Positions 26,435-34,463 of a stretch of DNA of 64,000 nucleotides are shown here, one piece after another. The position numbers and the translations under genes were made by a program. The notes under the pieces were generated by a model that made no database searches, was not told the DNA's origin, and was given only the letters and a program-made list of their open reading frames with translations. Every line of letters begins with the position of its first letter. Position 1 is the stretch's first letter. Source of the stretch: Ignavibacteriota bacterium (GTDB lineage: Bacteria > Bacteroidota > Ignavibacteria > Ignavibacteriales > Melioribacteraceae); assembly GCA_016708125.1 (NCBI GenBank), contig JADJGF010000001.1, positions 642,001 to 706,000 of the forward strand, given 5' to 3'.

Positions 26435-27805
26435 TTATATTTTTTCAAACCTCGCTGTAAAATGTCTTAACATTGGAGCTTCATAAGTAAATTTATAACC
26501 TTTTAAATTTTCACGATTCTTGAAAACTTCAATTATTACTTCGGCAACATAATCAATATGACTTTGTGTATAAACTCTGCGAGGAATTGCCAAACGCACT
26601 AATTCCATTGGCGGAGAAACGGTTTTTCCATTTTCATCATATTTGCCGAACATTACACTTCCGATTTCAACTCCGCGAACGCCGCCTTCAATAAAAATTT
26701 CGCAAACTATTGATTGTCCCGGAAATTCTTGCGGGGGAATTTGCGGCAGAAATCTTTTTGCATCAAGATAAATTGCATGTCCGCCCGGTGGCTCTATTAT
26801 TGGAATTCCGGCGTTCACCAATTTTTCGCCCAAATATTCAATACTTCTAATTCTATATTGAAGATAATTTTCATCAACAATTTCTTCCAATCCGTGCGCA
26901 ACTGCTTCCAAATCTCGTCCAGCTAAACCGCCGTATGTTGGAAATCCTTCCGTAACAATTAACAAATTTCTGCACTTCATTGCTAAATCTTCATTGTTGA
27001 TTGAAAGAAATCCACCAATATTTACAAGCGCATCTTTTTTCGCACTCATTGTTGCGCCATCAGAATACGAAAATATTTCTTGCGAAATTTCCAGCACACT
27101 TATATTCTCATAACCTTTTTCTCTTTTTTTGATAAAATATGCATTTTCTGCAAATCGACACGCATCAATAAAAAGCGGCAAATTATATTTTACACAAACT
27201 GATTTTACATCTTTAATATTCTGCATAGAAACCGGCTGACCGCCGCCGGAATTGTTTGTAATCGTAATCATAACGAGCGGAATATTTTCACTTCCTACTT
27301 TTTTAATAAATTCTTCCAATTTTTCGACATCCATATTTCCTTTAAAATCTGCTTTAATTTCCGGATGTTTTCCAATTTCGTTAAGTAAATCAACTGCTTC
27401 AGCACCGCTAAACTCAACATTGGCGCGGGTTGTATCAAAATGTGTGTTGTTGGGAATATATTTTCCTTTTCCGCCAATAATAGAAAATAGAATTTTTTCC
27501 GCAGCTCTTCCTTGATGTGTCGGAATTATAAAATTATGTCCCGTAATTTTTTTTACGGATTTTTCGAATCTGTAAAAACTTTTTGAACCGGCGTAAGATT
27601 CGTCACCTTCCATAATTCCAGCCCATTGTTTTGCGCTCATTGCGGATGTTCCGCTATCCGTAAGCAAATCAATAATTACGTCATCAGCTTTAATTAAAAA
27701 AGGATTGTATCCGGCATTTTCTAAAATTTTAATTCGTTCTTCCTTTGATGTAAATTTTATCGGCTCAACTGATTTTATTCTGAATGGCTCAATAATTGTT
27801 TTCAT
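26435..27805 (-). CDS. tnaA: Tryptophanase (PLP-dependent beta-eliminating lyase)
   Basis: 456-residue PLP enzyme of the tryptophanase / tyrosine phenol-lyase family, cleaving the amino acid to an aromatic product, pyruvate and ammonia. The PLP lysine is in SDGATMSAKKD (Lys257); the LTDSGTSAMS and PTHQGRAAE motifs are present. The overall sequence looks much like tyrosine phenol-lyase, but the two residues that set the substrate are of the tryptophanase kind: Asp124 (HFDTTR; Thr in tyrosine phenol-lyase) and Ile381 (GVEIGS; Arg in tyrosine phenol-lyase). Indole production is therefore predicted. Good Shine-Dalgarno (GAGGA). Single gene, divergent from the YIP1 gene; no TnaB permease or tnaC-like leader was recognised. 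Confidence 0.88.
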   Translation of the reverse strand: MKTIIEPFRIKSVEPIKFTSKEERIKILENAGYNPFLIKADDVIIDLLTDSGTSAMSAKQWAGIMEGDESYAGSKSFYRFEKSVKKITGHNFIIPTHQGRAAEKILFSIIGGKGKYIPNNTHFDTTRANVEFSGAEAVDLLNEIGKHPEIKADFKGNMDVEKLEEFIKKVGSENIPLVMITITNNSGGGQPVSMQNIKDVKSVCVKYNLPLFIDACRFAENAYFIKKREKGYENISVLEISQEIFSYSDGATMSAKKDALVNIGGFLSINNEDLAMKCRNLLIVTEGFPTYGGLAGRDLEAVAHGLEEIVDENYLQYRIRSIEYLGEKLVNAGIPIIEPPGGHAIYLDAKRFLPQIPPQEFPGQSIVCEIFIEGGVRGVEIGSVMFGKYDENGKTVSPPMELVRLAIPRRVYTQSHIDYVAEVIIEVFKNRENLKGYKFTYEAPMLRHFTARFEKI

Positions 27806-27974
27806 AATTCCTCAAAATTTTAATGTATTAACTTACGGCTTTTGGTTTTATTGAAAAAATATAAAAATGAAAAATTATTAATTCTTAAAATAGACTTAAT
27901 TGTATTTTATTCTTATTTTATAATCAGCAAATAACAAATTTCCTCTTTATATAAATAAAATAAGGAATACATTT

Positions 27975-28793
27975 ATGGATGAACTTAACAAACAAGATGA
28001 TCAAATTGACGAAATAATTGAAGATGAAGAACTTGGAATTACGGATAAAATGATTGGAGTTTTATCTGAGCCTTCAAATTTATTTCAAAAATTATCAAAC
28101 TTACCATACAAAACTATGGATTGGTTAATTCCAATTCTTTTGGTGATAATTATAGCGGTGGCTTCAAATTTTATTTTGATGAATAATCCGGAAGTGAAAG
28201 CTGATATTGTTGAAAAACAAATGGCACAATTTGAAAAGAATTTTCAAGAAGCAATTGATAAGGGACAAATGACGCAAGAGCAAGCTGATCAACAGCTTGA
28301 TGCAATTCAAGAACAAATGGAAAAAGGCGGAAGTACACAATTAATATTTTCATCAATTGGAATAACAATAATTACATTTCTTTCATTTTTTATTATTGCG
28401 GGTGTATTTTTATTATTAGTTAAATTTGGTTTAAAAGGTGAAGGTGATTATAAATCTTCAATGCTGGCTTATGGTTTGCCTCATTATATAATTGTTTTAC
28501 AAGTTATTGTTATGATAATTGTTGCAATTGCAATGGGAAAAATGTTTATGGATACGAGTGTGGGAAGCTTTATGAATGTTGAAAAAGATACAATACTTGG
28601 CTGGGTTTTACACAAACTTGATATTTTCTCAATTTGGTTTTATGCTGTTTTAAGTATTGCATATGCTAAGATGTTTAAATCTGAATCCACCACAAATTAT
28701 TTTATTGCAATTTTTGGATTGTGGATTGGCTTTAGTTTATTGATGTATTTCGTAGTTCAAGCTGTTCCATTCTTAAAATTCTTCGGATTATAA
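27975..28793 (+). CDS. YIP1-family membrane protein
   Basis: 272 residues of a Yip1-domain membrane protein. An acidic N-terminus (1-22) is followed by a first membrane segment (about 50-69), then a Gln/Lys-rich coiled region (72-118, with many Gln and Glu) and four more hydrophobic segments (about 125-148, 165-187, 213-229 and 240-265). The Yip1 fold in bacteria has no assigned function. The soluble loop with its coiled-coil character is outside or inside depending on topology, which cannot be settled here. Single gene with its own terminator. Confidence 0.78.
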   Translation: MDELNKQDDQIDEIIEDEELGITDKMIGVLSEPSNLFQKLSNLPYKTMDWLIPILLVIIIAVASNFILMNNPEVKADIVEKQMAQFEKNFQEAIDKGQMTQEQADQQLDAIQEQMEKGGSTQLIFSSIGITIITFLSFFIIAGVFLLLVKFGLKGEGDYKSSMLAYGLPHYIIVLQVIVMIIVAIAMGKMFMDTSVGSFMNVEKDTILGWVLHKLDIFSIWFYAVLSIAYAKMFKSESTTNYFIAIFGLWIGFSLLMYFVVQAVPFLKFFGL

Positions 28794-28801
28794 TATTTCT
28801 A

Positions 28802-28833
28802 AAACATCCTAAGTTTTCTGACTTGGGATGTTT
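28802..28833 (+). terminator. Terminator after the YIP1 gene
   Basis: AAACATCC-T-AAGT (28802-28814) pairs with ACTT-G-GGATGTTT (28821-28833) around a 6-base loop, 9 bases after the YIP1 stop codon. Confidence 0.7.
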
Positions 28834-28947
28834 ACTATTTAAAATACTGGATAAAACAGTCACAATAAAAAAGTTTGATTACCGAAATTGTCTCCCAAAA
28901 TTCTGTTTACTTAAGAATTAATCATGCAACTAAGCTATTTATTTTTA

Positions 28948-28977
28948 GATTCCGGCTTAAAACATGCCGGAATGACA
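28948..28977 (+). repeat. REP-like hairpin, GATTCC...GGAATGAC family
   Basis: ATTCCGGC (28949-28956) pairs perfectly with GCCGGAAT (28966-28973) around a loop TTAAAACAT, and the element ends GAC. The same layout, with compensatory changes in the stem, is found in inverted orientation at 62964-62992. The surrounding 28834-29074 region, about 240 bases, has no gene. Confidence 0.7.
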
Positions 28978-29074
28978 AACTTTAAAATTTCTGGCAAATC
29001 ACAACTTCTGTAAAAATAATGTCTGCAATTTCGTTCTTGAATTATAACTTTTAATTTTTCATTTTTAATTTTCT

Positions 29075-31540
29075 TCATATCACGCTTTGTGGATCAATAT
29101 CAAAATATAATTTTACATCTCTAAATCTTGATCTTTGATTATAATCAACAAAAGCATTCATCAAAGCATTTCGCAAAATTTTTCCATTGGGATCTGATTT
29201 ACGCAAACTTTTTATCATAATTTGATATCTAAAAATTCCTTTGATTTTTGCAATTACTGCTTCATTCGGCGGAAGTATAATTAATTTATCACTAAACTTC
29301 ATTAGTCGTTTATTAAAATCATATGCGGCTTGTTTAGCTTTTTGTTCATCCTCATTTTTAATTTCAACAATTGCAATTCTAGAAAACGGCGGATAAAAAT
29401 TTTGTTGTCGCAACAAAATTTCATTTTCATAAAATGATTTGTAATTGTTTTCCAAAACTTTTTGAAGAACAAAATTTTTGTAATTCTGAGTTTGAATTAT
29501 TACTTCGCCTTCTTCTTTGCTTCTTCCAGATCTTCCGGCAACTTGTGTAAGTAGTTGGAATGTTCTTTCATCAGCTCTAAAATCCGGAAGCCATAAAGAT
29601 GTTTCAGCGGAAATTACTCCGACTAAAGTTACATTCGAAAAATCCATTCCTTTAGAAACTATTTGCGTTCCGACTAAAATATCAATTTCACCTTTTCTAA
29701 AATTGTTTAAAATAATTCCCAACTTTCCTTTTTGCGCAATTGTATCTGAATCAATTCTCTCAATTTTTGCATTTGGAAAATGATAAGAAATTTCGTCTTC
29801 AACTCTTTGAGTTCCGGTTCCAAAATATTTCATATTAATTGAACCGCAAAATCTACAAGCTTTAGGAGATTGTTTTACTGCGCCGCAGTAATGGCATTTC
29901 ATAACATTTTTATTTATGTGATAAACCATTGAGACCGAACAATTATCGCACATTTCAATTGTTCCGCAATCATCGCAATAAGCTTGAGTTGCAAATCCTC
30001 TTCTATTTTGCAGAATAATTATTTGCTCTTTTTTCTTTAATCGTGTATCAACAGCTTCCAAAAGTGTTTTGGAAAAAACTCCAACAACTCTATTTTTTTT
30101 CTTTTCGAGAATAATATCAACTAATTTAATTTTAGGAAGTTTTGCATTATCAACTCTTTCCGGCAATTCTAATAATTCATATTTTCCATTTTTTGAATTA
30201 AACATACTTTCAATCGATGGAGTTGCCGAGCCCAATAAAACCGGCACATTTACGAACATGCTTCTTATAATTGCCGCATCTCTTCCGTTATATTTTGGAA
30301 TTAAATCATACTGCTTATAACTTTGATCATGTTCTTCATCGACAATTATCAATCCAATATTTTCTAACGGAGCAAAAACTGCAGAACGCGCACCAATTAT
30401 AATTTTATATTTTCCTTTAATAATTCCGCGCCACGAATCATATCTTTCTCCAAGTGACATTCGACTGTGCATTACAGTAATTTCATTTCCAAAAGTATTA
30501 TAAAAGCGAGAAGTAATTTGCGGAGTTAAAGAAATTTCGGGAACAAGAATTAAAATATTTTTTCCAATTTTTCTAGTTTGCTTTGCCAACTCAATATAAA
30601 CTTGAGTTTTGCCGGAACCGGTTACTCCGTGCAATAAATATGTTTTAAATTTTTGCTGAATAATATCAACAGAAACTTTTTCTATAATATTTTTTTGATT
30701 TTCAGTTAATTCAAAATTTGGTTTTTCTTCGGAATAGTTTTCCGAATAAACTCTTTCAATTTCTTTATCGAAAATTTTAATAATTCCTTTTTTCTCAAGT
30801 GAATTTATTGACGATTGATTTGAATTTGTTTTCTTTAGCAATTCACTTTGCTGAATTTCATTTTCATTATTATTCAATAATTCGAGAAGAATTACAATTT
30901 GTTTTTCAGATTTTTTTTCTAACACTGGAATAATTTCATAAACTTCATCAACACTTTTCTGGAGTTTTATGAATTTCACTTTTTTAATTTTTACTTTAGA
31001 TCCTTCAATTTCATCTATAATTGTAACTGCTCCGTTTTTCTCCAAAGTTTTGAGCAGTGAATAAATATTTTTTTTCTTCACTAATTTTTGAAGATATCCA
31101 ATTTTATAAGATTCTTTTTCGGAAAGTAATTTCAACAAAATTGCTTTTGTACTTTTTTGATTTTTTTCTTTTGTAAACAATTCTTCACAAAATTCCCTAT
31201 CAGAAATAATTGTTTTTTTCGATTCAACTTCTAATCCATACGGAACTGAGTTTTTTAGCGCTTCTCCAAGCGAGCATAAATAATAATCTGCAATCCATTC
31301 ATAAAATTTTAAAGAATTTTCACTGAAGATTGGTTGATTATCTAAAACATCTTTTATTGGTTTTATTTTTTCTTTAACATCGGAAGTACTTTTAATTTTA
31401 ATAACAAATCCGGTTAAAGTTCGTTTACCAAAAGACGCAACTATTCTTACTCCAACTTGAATATTTTCTTCAAATTCTTCGGGAATTGAATAAGTGAATG
31501 AATTTCTGAATGGCAAAGGAAAAACTACTTCTGCAAACAA
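29075..31540 (-). CDS. priA: Primosomal protein N' (PriA), replication-restart helicase
   Basis: 821 residues. PriA binds stalled forks and reloads the replicative helicase. The N-terminal DNA-binding domain (AEVVFPLPFRNSFTYSIPE) is followed by a winged helix region, then a helicase core with Walker A GVTGSGKTQVY (about 303), LVPEISLTPQ, DEEH box VDEEHDQSYKQ, and SATPSIES. The zinc-binding cysteines appear as CDDC, CDNC, CHYC and CRFC (about 531-570). Helicase motif V/VI is in GTQIVSKGMDF and QVAGRSGR. The start is TTG (31540), 3 bases after the LD-carboxypeptidase stop, with the same MxAxV start as homologues. Probably cotranscribed with that gene. Confidence 0.95.
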   Translation of the reverse strand: MFAEVVFPLPFRNSFTYSIPEEFEENIQVGVRIVASFGKRTLTGFVIKIKSTSDVKEKIKPIKDVLDNQPIFSENSLKFYEWIADYYLCSLGEALKNSVPYGLEVESKKTIISDREFCEELFTKEKNQKSTKAILLKLLSEKESYKIGYLQKLVKKKNIYSLLKTLEKNGAVTIIDEIEGSKVKIKKVKFIKLQKSVDEVYEIIPVLEKKSEKQIVILLELLNNNENEIQQSELLKKTNSNQSSINSLEKKGIIKIFDKEIERVYSENYSEEKPNFELTENQKNIIEKVSVDIIQQKFKTYLLHGVTGSGKTQVYIELAKQTRKIGKNILILVPEISLTPQITSRFYNTFGNEITVMHSRMSLGERYDSWRGIIKGKYKIIIGARSAVFAPLENIGLIIVDEEHDQSYKQYDLIPKYNGRDAAIIRSMFVNVPVLLGSATPSIESMFNSKNGKYELLELPERVDNAKLPKIKLVDIILEKKKNRVVGVFSKTLLEAVDTRLKKKEQIIILQNRRGFATQAYCDDCGTIEMCDNCSVSMVYHINKNVMKCHYCGAVKQSPKACRFCGSINMKYFGTGTQRVEDEISYHFPNAKIERIDSDTIAQKGKLGIILNNFRKGEIDILVGTQIVSKGMDFSNVTLVGVISAETSLWLPDFRADERTFQLLTQVAGRSGRSKEEGEVIIQTQNYKNFVLQKVLENNYKSFYENEILLRQQNFYPPFSRIAIVEIKNEDEQKAKQAAYDFNKRLMKFSDKLIILPPNEAVIAKIKGIFRYQIMIKSLRKSDPNGKILRNALMNAFVDYNQRSRFRDVKLYFDIDPQSVI

Positions 31541-31543
31541 ATT

Positions 31544-32584
31544 TTACTCGACTGATTTTTCTAACAATGTTAAACTTTTATCGAAAGTATTTAAACTGGC
31601 TTTTACTCCAAAAGGTAAAGTAAATTTATTCTCAATGTGACCAAAAGATAAACCATAAATTACGGGAATTTTCAAATCACCTAAAACATCTTTAAATACT
31701 TGTTGAAGTGTTAACGAATTTTCAAATTCGGGATCTTCTTTTTTTACATCACAATTTTTAAAAACACCTAAAGCAATTCCCGCACAATTTTTAAATTTTC
31801 CACTTTGTTTCATTTGAGTCAACATTCTATCAATTCTGTAAGGTTCTTCGCCAATTTCTTCCAAAAAAATAATTTTACCTTTTGTGTCAATATCATATTC
31901 GGTTCCAATCATTGAAACTACAATTGATAAATTTCCGCCAACTAATTCTCCTTCGCAAATTCCATTATTTATAATTTCGATTTGATTTTCATCGGAATAA
32001 GAATTTTTCATTTTATAATTTTCTTTTGGCTCAAGAAAAATATTCTTTAAATGTTCCAATGAATAATCATTAAAAGTAGATGTTCCAACCGGTCCGTGAA
32101 AACAAACTAATCCGGTTTTTTTATAAATTGCATAAAGCAGAGAAGTAATATCGCTATATCCAATAATTATTTTGGGATTTTTTTTAATCGCTTCATAATC
32201 AATAAATTTCAACATTCTCGCACATCCGTAACCTCCGCGAACGGCAACAATTGCTTTAACTTCATCTTCCAAAATCATTTTATTAAAATCTTCCGCGCGG
32301 GCAGAATCACTTCCTGCTAAATATCCATATTTATCTTTTACCGCTGGATTGTATTTTATTTTAAATCCAAGATTTTCCAAATTATAAATTGCTTCGTTCA
32401 ACTGCTTATCATTTATATAACTTGCGGGAGAAATTAGTCCAATTGTATCACCAAAATTTAATTTATTTGCTTTTAACTTTTGATGAAAAAAGTTTTCGGA
32501 ATTTGGTGTTTCAAGTGATTTACATCCGCCGAAAAATAAAATTGCAGATAAAAAGATTTGCAGTGAACTTTTAAAAAATTGCAT
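31544..32584 (-). CDS. LD-carboxypeptidase (peptidase S66), lipoprotein
   Basis: About 346 residues from ATG 32584. An N-terminal signal with lipobox FFGGC (Cys about 22) marks a lipoprotein. The S66 fold is clear: GDTIGLISPAS, AVRGGYGCARML, IIGYSDITSLLY with the nucleophile Ser, FLEEIGEEPYRIDRML with the catalytic Glu, and LSFGHIENKFTLPFG with the His. These enzymes remove the terminal D-Ala from murein tetrapeptide (LdcA) or related D-configured peptides; a periplasmic anchored form would act on envelope or scavenged muropeptides. The frame is open to 32638, but that extension runs into the divergent promoter. Followed by priA at 3 bases. Confidence 0.9.
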   Translation of the reverse strand: MQFFKSSLQIFLSAILFFGGCKSLETPNSENFFHQKLKANKLNFGDTIGLISPASYINDKQLNEAIYNLENLGFKIKYNPAVKDKYGYLAGSDSARAEDFNKMILEDEVKAIVAVRGGYGCARMLKFIDYEAIKKNPKIIIGYSDITSLLYAIYKKTGLVCFHGPVGTSTFNDYSLEHLKNIFLEPKENYKMKNSYSDENQIEIINNGICEGELVGGNLSIVVSMIGTEYDIDTKGKIIFLEEIGEEPYRIDRMLTQMKQSGKFKNCAGIALGVFKNCDVKKEDPEFENSLTLQQVFKDVLGDLKIPVIYGLSFGHIENKFTLPFGVKASLNTFDKSLTLLEKSVE

Positions 32585-32607
32585 AATAACCTTGAATTTT
32601 ACTTTTG
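32579..32607 (+). promoter_or_regulatory. Bacteroidota-type promoter for the DUF4920 gene
   Basis: TTG (32579-32581), 18 bases, then TACTTTTG (32600-32607), matching the -33 TTG / -7 TAnnTTTG consensus. The expected start of transcription is near 32614, giving a leader of about 44 bases before the ATG at 32658. It overlaps the start of the divergent lipoprotein gene. Confidence 0.45.
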
Positions 32608-32657
32608 TCAAAACTAAGTTACATAATAAATTTTTCAAAATTAACGGGAATGTAAAA

Positions 32658-33119
32658 ATGAAGAAAATTATTGTATTGATTACGGTTTTTGTTCTATCAA
32701 CTTTAACAATTAATGCAGATGATGCAAAAAAATATGGAAAAGAAATTACATTAAAAGATAAAACTCAAATTTCCAAAATTGTTGAAAATCCGGAAAGTTT
32801 TATTGGTAAAAAAGTTTTAGTTGAAGGAAATGTTGTTGAAGTTTGTGAGAAAAGAGGCTGCTGGATAAATTTGAGCAGCGATAAAGAATTTGAAACAATT
32901 CGTGTAAAAGTTAACGACGGCGAAATTGTTTTTCCGATGGAAGCAAAAGGAAAAAAAGCTTTGGTTGAAGGTGAAGTTTATTCAATAGTTGTTGAAGGTG
33001 AAGGTTGCGGCGGAGATTGTGCCGATGAGAAAAAAGAAGATAAAAATCACAAATGTGAGCATGAAAAAACCACAAAAAAAGTTTACCAAATCAAAGGTTT
33101 AGGCGCAGAAATAAAATAA
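32658..33119 (+). CDS. DUF4920 domain protein with Cys/His-rich insert
   Basis: 153 residues from ATG 32658 (Met-Lys-Lys start, signal peptide to about residue 19). The body is an OB-like DUF4920 domain: NPESFIGKKVLVEGNVVEVCEKRGCWINLSSD, EIVFPMEAKGKKALVEGEVY, and a C-terminal YQIKGLGAEIK. Between the last strands lies an unusual insert with GEGCGGDCADEKKEDKNHKCEHEK, holding three Cys and two His, plus a conserved EVCEKRGCW pair earlier; metal binding is plausible but not proven. The frame is open to 32592, but that extension lacks a signal. It is divergent from the S66 lipoprotein and followed by a terminator. Confidence 0.8.
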   Translation: MKKIIVLITVFVLSTLTINADDAKKYGKEITLKDKTQISKIVENPESFIGKKVLVEGNVVEVCEKRGCWINLSSDKEFETIRVKVNDGEIVFPMEAKGKKALVEGEVYSIVVEGEGCGGDCADEKKEDKNHKCEHEKTTKKVYQIKGLGAEIK

Positions 33120-33128
33120 CATTTCTCA

Positions 33129-33167
33129 TAAATCCCCAAATGATACTCTTTATTTTTTGGGGATTTA
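33129..33167 (+). terminator. Terminator after the DUF4920 gene
   Basis: TAAATCCCCAAA (33129-33140) and TTTGGGGATTTA (33156-33167) form a perfect 12-base stem with a 15-base loop, 10 bases past the stop. The stretch 33168-33391 after it holds no gene; it is AT-rich with no further structure seen. Confidence 0.75.
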
Positions 33168-33391
33168 ATTAAATAGAATGCTGGGTCTTTTTTTATTTTT
33201 TTAATTTATAAAACTTTAACAAGATACCATATCATTATTTTTAACTTATTTTAATTTAATAAATTATAGCATTTCTTTAAAATTTCTCTTGATTTGATTG
33301 CAATATTTCATTATTATATATCAGATTTGAAATTCTTTCTTTTACTGTTTCTGGTTTTACTCTTTTTATCACTAAACTAAAAGGAGAAAAC

Positions 33392-33655
33392 ATGAAAAAG
33401 AGATCATCCTTAAACACCTTAAAAATTGATAATTTTGGCTATAATGTAGATGGAGTTTACAAAGCCGATTTAGGAAACTACCAAGAAGCCCTAAACTATT
33501 TTAACAAAGCTATTGAAATCGACCCAAAGAATTTTATATCCTATTTTAATCGCGCAAGCATTAAAATGAATTTGGGCGATATTGAAGGAGCAAAAATGGA
33601 TTTTCATAAATCTGAAAATCTGGCTTCGGATAAAGTAAATTATAATTTGGTATAA
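33392..33655 (+). CDS. Small tetratricopeptide-repeat protein
   Basis: 87 residues, two TPR units: GVYKADLGNYQEALNYFNKAIEIDPKN (about 21-47) and ISYFNRASIKMNLGDIEGAKMDFHKSENLA (49-78). No signal peptide, so cytoplasmic. A strong ribosome-binding site (AAAAGGAGAAAAC before ATG) supports real expression despite the small size. Such short TPR proteins mediate protein contacts; no partner can be inferred. It stands alone, flanked by noncoding AT-rich DNA on both sides. Confidence 0.8.
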   Translation: MKKRSSLNTLKIDNFGYNVDGVYKADLGNYQEALNYFNKAIEIDPKNFISYFNRASIKMNLGDIEGAKMDFHKSENLASDKVNYNLV

Positions 33656-33796
33656 TTTCTTAAATCAGAAATTTCAAACACAGTTTCTAATTTACAGAAA
33701 TAAGAAAAAATACTTAGTTATTTCTCAGAAATATTCTTAAGATTATCATATCATTTCTTTATCTTTTCCCCTAAAATTTTACAATTATTTATAATT

Positions 33797-34351
33797 ATGA
33801 AAATTCGGAAAGTAATTAGAAGTTTACACAGAGATATTGGTTACGTTGCATTTGGGTTAATAATTATTTATTCAATTTCCGGAATAGCAGTTAATCATGT
33901 TAGTGATTGGAATCCGAATTACAGTATTTCAAAAGATACATTGGTAATTTCCTCAAAAATTGATTCGACGATTTCGACTGAAAAACTTACAAAAAATTTA
34001 ACCGAATATTTTTCGATAAAAGACAGCATAAAAAGTTCATTTCGCTCAAGCCCAAATTCAATTGATATTTTTTATCAGAATAAAACTCTTTCCGCAAATA
34101 TCAAAACAAAAATTGCAGTTTTAGAAAAAGTGGAAAGCCGAACAATAATTCGCGAGACAAACTTTCTTCATTTGAATCATCCAAAAAAATTATGGACTTG
34201 GATCGCAGATATTTTTGCGGTTGCGTTAATTTTTCTTGCGGTAACCGGTTTGTTGATGATTAAAGGGAAATTGGGCTTTTCCGGAAGAGGAAAATGGTTT
34301 GCACTTTTAGGAATTGCAATTCCAATTTTATTTTTACTTTTGTACTTTTAG
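33797..34351 (+). CDS. PepSY-associated TM helix domain protein
   Basis: 184 residues. The N-terminal membrane helix is preceded by RKVIRSLHRDIGYVAFGLIIIYSISGIAVNH, a pattern (LHRxxG, SGxxxNH) typical of PepSY-associated membrane proteins with paired histidines near the membrane. A periplasmic domain (about 38-130) follows, with LHLNHPKKLWTWIADIFAVALIFLAVTGLLMI as the second helix and a final helix at the C-terminus. Related proteins take part in iron/siderophore reduction or cytochrome-like electron transfer. The histidines could hold haem; this is not proven. Single gene. Confidence 0.78.
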   Translation: MKIRKVIRSLHRDIGYVAFGLIIIYSISGIAVNHVSDWNPNYSISKDTLVISSKIDSTISTEKLTKNLTEYFSIKDSIKSSFRSSPNSIDIFYQNKTLSANIKTKIAVLEKVESRTIIRETNFLHLNHPKKLWTWIADIFAVALIFLAVTGLLMIKGKLGFSGRGKWFALLGIAIPILFLLLYF

Positions 34352-34463
34352 CTCAAATTGTATGAAACTTTAACCAAAATTTTCCGTCCAATTATTGCCT
34401 ATCAATAAAAAATATTTATTACTAACTTTAAATAATTGCAGTAAATAAAAAAAAAGAGGAACT

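Noticed and set aside
33168..33391. Possible small RNA or riboswitch in the gap before the small TPR gene
   Set aside because: The sequence is AT-rich with no conserved riboswitch core or stable stem that I can see.
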